Positions 30,457 through 35,307 of a stretch of DNA of 35,307 nt are shown here, in pieces. The first letter of the stretch is position 1. Every line of letters starts with the position of its first letter. Position numbers and translations under genes: made by a program. A model generated the notes under the pieces. The model was not told where the DNA came from. It ran no database searches and worked only from the letters and a program-made list of their open reading frames with translations. Origin of the DNA: Gammaproteobacteria bacterium (GTDB taxonomy: Bacteria > Pseudomonadota > Gammaproteobacteria > Pseudomonadales > Pseudomonadaceae); contig JAHJXZ010000089.1 in assembly GCA_018827205.1 (NCBI GenBank), forward strand, positions 1 through 35,307. Reading direction: 5' to 3'.

Positions 30457-31320
30457 TCACTGCACGACAGCGGTTGGTGCCGCCGTGGGCGCTACCGGCT
30501 CACGCCATGCCACGGCCAGGCCGTTGGCATAACGCAGATCGATCCGCGCAATATTCGTTTGTTGCTCTTTCAGGGCCTTGTCATAAATGGCCGTGAAGCG
30601 CCGCATTTTTTCCACCAGGTGGTCACGCCCCAGCAGCAGCTCGATGCCCTGCCCGGTGGAGAGGAACCAGCTACCGCGCTCACGCAATTCCAGGCGCGCC
30701 ACGGAAAAGCCCATGGGCCGCAACATCTGGCTGAGCACCTGGTATTGCTGCATCACCTGTTGCTGCGCACGCTTGGGGCCATACAGCTGTGGCAGGTGTG
30801 GATAATTCGCCAGCTCTAGCGGCGCAAACGCCTCGCCTTGATTGTTCAGCAATGCTTCATCACCCCAGCGGGCAATCGGCAATTGCTCCTCAAGACGCAC
30901 CACCAACTGATCCGGCCATACGCGGCGTACCTGTGCACTGGCAATCCACGGCATTGACTCCAACTCGCGACGCATAGTCAGCAGGTCAACACTGAAGAAA
31001 CTCGCGCTGGCATACGGTGCAATGCGCTCTTGCACGGCCTGCTGATTGACGTAGCTGAGGTCGCCCTCGACGCTGATTCGCGCAATCGGCTGGTCGGCAT
31101 AGGGCAACGCGCGCAACGACAACTCATAGGTGCCGTAACCCAGTGCAAGTAATAGAAACGGCCAAGTCAGGTGTTTTAACCAAGAAAAATTGGTTTTGGG
31201 CAGACTCACCCGCAGGCTGAGCGGCTCCTTGGCCACCAGACGGCTGGCGCCACGCGGCACAGGCTTGCCGCGCACGGGGGCGCGGTTCGAGCCTGGCTGG
31301 TGACGCAAGGTGGCCGTCAT
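30457..31320 (-). CDS. ftsQ: Cell division protein FtsQ
   Basis: FtsQ is a bitopic scaffold of the divisome that binds FtsB and FtsL. The 287-residue protein has a basic cytoplasmic N-terminus of about 48 residues and one membrane helix (about 49-70, [19 protein letters not shown]). A periplasmic POTRA domain begins at [20 protein letters not shown], and the beta domain follows. The last 15 residues are Ala/Pro-rich. The ATG at 31320 lies three bases after the ddlB stop, so translation is probably coupled. It is a typical member of the dcw cluster. Confidence 0.97.
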   Translation of the reverse strand: MTATLRHQPGSNRAPVRGKPVPRGASRLVAKEPLSLRVSLPKTNFSWLKHLTWPFLLLALGYGTYELSLRALPYADQPIARISVEGDLSYVNQQAVQERIAPYASASFFSVDLLTMRRELESMPWIASAQVRRVWPDQLVVRLEEQLPIARWGDEALLNNQGEAFAPLELANYPHLPQLYGPKRAQQQVMQQYQVLSQMLRPMGFSVARLELRERGSWFLSTGQGIELLLGRDHLVEKMRRFTAIYDKALKEQQTNIARIDLRYANGLAVAWREPVAPTAAPTAVVQ

Positions 31321-31323
31321 GAC

Positions 31324-33714
<2,391 letters not shown>

Positions 33715-33722
<8 letters not shown>

Positions 33723-34785
33723 GGGCCACCTCCAGGCAGATATCGACAACGGTGCAGGTTGCATCGGGCTTGGCTAGACGACGAGCCGTCTGCGCCATAT
33801 GGGTGAGTTGTTCGGGGTGCATCAAAACCTCGGTCAGCTGCGCGGCCAGCTTGGCGGCGTCAGTGGAACGTTGTGGCAGCAGTACGGCAGCGCCAGCACT
33901 GGCCAGATAATCGGCATTACGGGTCTGGTGATCGTCGATCGCGTGCGGCAACGGCAGCAGAAATGCTGGCAGGCCGGCTGCGGCCAGCTCGCTGACGGTC
34001 AGCGCGCCGGACCGGCACACAACCAGATCAGCCCAGGCATAAGCCCGCGCCATGTCTTTGATAAACGGCGCGACCTGCGCTTCGACGTCAACTGCGCGAT
34101 AGCGTTCAGCGGTAATTGCATCATGTTGTTTGCCGGCCTGATGGAACACTTCAGGGCGCAGCTCGGCAGCCACCAGCGCCAGGGCTTCAGGCAGCAATTT
34201 ATTCAGCGGTTCGGCGCCCAGGCTGCCGCCCAGCACTAGCAAACGCGGCTGGCGATTGCGCAGCGAATCACGTGGGGTTTCCAGGAATAGCTCTTCACGC
34301 ACCGGGTTGCCGGTGGTACGGCGCTTGTCGCTGTTGCCGAAGGTATTCGGGAAGGCTTCGCAGACGCGGCTGGCGAATGGCACCAGGCTGCGGTTAGCCG
34401 TACCAGCCACAGCGTTCTGCTCGTGAATGACCAGCGGCGCACCGCTCATGCGCGCAGCCAGGCCGCCGGGGCCGGTGACATAACCGCCCATGCCCAGCAC
34501 GCACACCGGCTGCAGTTCGCGCATTACCTTGCGCGCTTGGAACAGCGCCTTGAGCAGCTGGAACGGTGCTTTCAGCAGTGACAGCTTGCCCTTGCCACGC
34601 AGGCCAGTGACATCGATCAGATGCAGCGGCAGCCCAGCCGCCGGCACCAGCTCATTCTCGATGCCACGCGGCGTACCCAGCCAATGCACGCTGTAACCAC
34701 GCGCCTTGAACTCGCGGGCACAGGCCAGCGCCGGGAATACATGCCCACCGGTGCCGCCGGCCATGATCAGCACATTACCGCGCAT
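33715..34785 (-). CDS. murG: Lipid II synthase MurG (GlcNAc transferase)
   Basis: MurG adds GlcNAc to lipid I at the inner face of the membrane to make lipid II. The 356-residue GT-B protein begins [20 protein letters not shown] with the first glycine loop. It has [14 protein letters not shown] (second glycine loop), [11 protein letters not shown], and the UDP-GlcNAc site ([31 protein letters not shown]). The ATG at 34785 is preceded by GAGGAGG at 6-nt spacing; the earlier in-frame starts lie inside ftsW. It overlaps the ftsW end by 11 bases and the murC start by eight. Confidence 0.98.
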
Positions 34786-35307
34786 GCTGAACCTCCTCGG
34801 CGGACTGGCCTTCGAAGAAATCCGATTCCTTGAAGTCGACATCCTCACTGCCCAGCTGGGTGCGACGTTCCCACTCGATGCGCAGCAGCAGCGCCAGGCT
34901 GACGCAGCAGATCACCAACGAGCTGCCGCCGTAGCTGAGAAATGGCAGAGTCAGGCCTTTGGTCGGCAGCAGGCCGACGTTCACGCCAATATTGATCAGC
35001 ACCTGGCCGATCCACAGAAAAGCCAGGCCGTAGGCCACATACGCAGAGAAGAACTGCTTGGCCTTCTCCGCCCACAGGCCGATATACAGGGCACGCACGC
35101 TGACGAAGACGAACAGACCAACAGTGATCAGGGCGCCGACCATGCCCAGCTCTTCAGCCAGCACGGCAAACACGAAGTCGGTATGCGCTTCCGGCAGGTA
35201 GAATTGCTTCTGCACACTGTTGCCCAACCCCACACCAAACCACTCACCGCGGCCGAAGGCGATCAGCGCCTGGCTCAATTGGTAACCGGCGCCGTACTGG
35301 TCTGCCC
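34775..35307 (-). CDS. ftsW: FtsW, SEDS peptidoglycan polymerase (N-terminal part outside window)
   Basis: FtsW is the septal SEDS-family glycan polymerase that works with FtsI. The frame is open to the right edge of the window, so the N-terminal part is missing; about 177 residues are visible. These include [38 protein letters not shown] and [12 protein letters not shown], the conserved SEDS C-terminal region, plus the last three or four membrane helices. A polar tail follows, ending QHAR. The [10 protein letters not shown] pattern favours FtsW over RodA, and so does its place before murG. No mutation is seen. Confidence 0.96.
   Translation of the reverse strand, partial: ADQYGAGYQLSQALIAFGRGEWFGVGLGNSVQKQFYLPEAHTDFVFAVLAEELGMVGALITVGLFVFVSVRALYIGLWAEKAKQFFSAYVAYGLAFLWIGQVLINIGVNVGLLPTKGLTLPFLSYGGSSLVICCVSLALLLRIEWERRTQLGSEDVDFKESDFFEGQSAEEVQHAR

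Noticed and set aside
29399-30532. 377-codon plus-strand open frame opposite ftsA and ftsQ
   Set aside because: Antisense shadow; crosses two conserved genes on the other strand and has no family resemblance.

Overview
This 35.3 kb window is chromosomal DNA from a gamma-proteobacterium, almost certainly a Pseudomonas. The gene order (RND pump, groEL-groES-fxsA, ampG, mscS, yajQ, panE, argJ, secA, dciA, lpxC, ftsZ-A-Q, ddlB, murC, murG, ftsW) and the protein sequences match my recollection of the conserved Pseudomonas block around ampG and the division cluster. The DNA is GC-rich with compact genes. I see no tRNA, rRNA, CRISPR array, integrase, transposase or prophage gene. It is mostly housekeeping DNA with a few accessory or decaying pieces.

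Layout. 1-726 (+): C-terminal part of an RND efflux permease, convergent with a 74-residue secreted protein of unknown role (812-1036, -). 1037-1549: no gene found. 1634-5110 (-): groEL, groES, fxsA and a HugZ-like haem/flavin-fold protein; groES and fxsA both carry heat-shock-type (sigma-32) promoter sequences. 5297-6055 (+): a FabG-like short-chain dehydrogenase. 6125-8238 (-): two tandem DUF481 outer-membrane-type proteins. 8237-10217 (+): an alkyltransferase-like DNA-repair protein whose start overlaps the start of the second DUF481 gene on the other strand, then ampG. 10275-10995 (+): a broken InaA/WaaP-type kinase gene. 11023-12445 (-): an MscS channel and yajQ. 12597-17135 (+): a REC/degenerate-GGDEF regulator, panE, a membrane histidine kinase and a PduO-type cobalamin adenosyltransferase. 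17147-17218: an inverted-repeat element. 17222-22261 (-): an RluA-type pseudouridine synthase, an HPP-CBS membrane protein, a Nudix/thiamine-synthase-like fusion, a glutathione transferase and argJ. 22399-26175 (-): secA and an M23 (LytM) peptidase. 26257-26712 (+): dciA. 26741-26906: a dense run of hairpins. 26934-35307 (-): lpxC and the division/peptidoglycan (dcw) cluster, leaving the window inside ftsW.

How the genes fit together. The right third makes and divides the envelope. MurG and MurC build the lipid-linked precursors, Ddl supplies D-Ala-D-Ala, FtsW/Q/A/Z form the septal machine, LpxC commits to lipid A, and the LytM protein and AmpG handle turnover and recycling of the wall. Several dcw genes overlap or nearly touch (ftsW/murG, murG/murC, murC/ddlB, ddlB/ftsQ), as expected for translational coupling. 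The left third is a protein-folding stress cluster. The middle holds signalling and small metabolic enzymes.

I found no convincing undescribed multi-gene system. The items most worth a second look are the head-to-head DUF481/alkyltransferase-like pair, the heat-shock promoter in front of fxsA, the kinase pseudogene, the hairpin cluster between dciA and lpxC, and the small secreted protein beside the groE operon.
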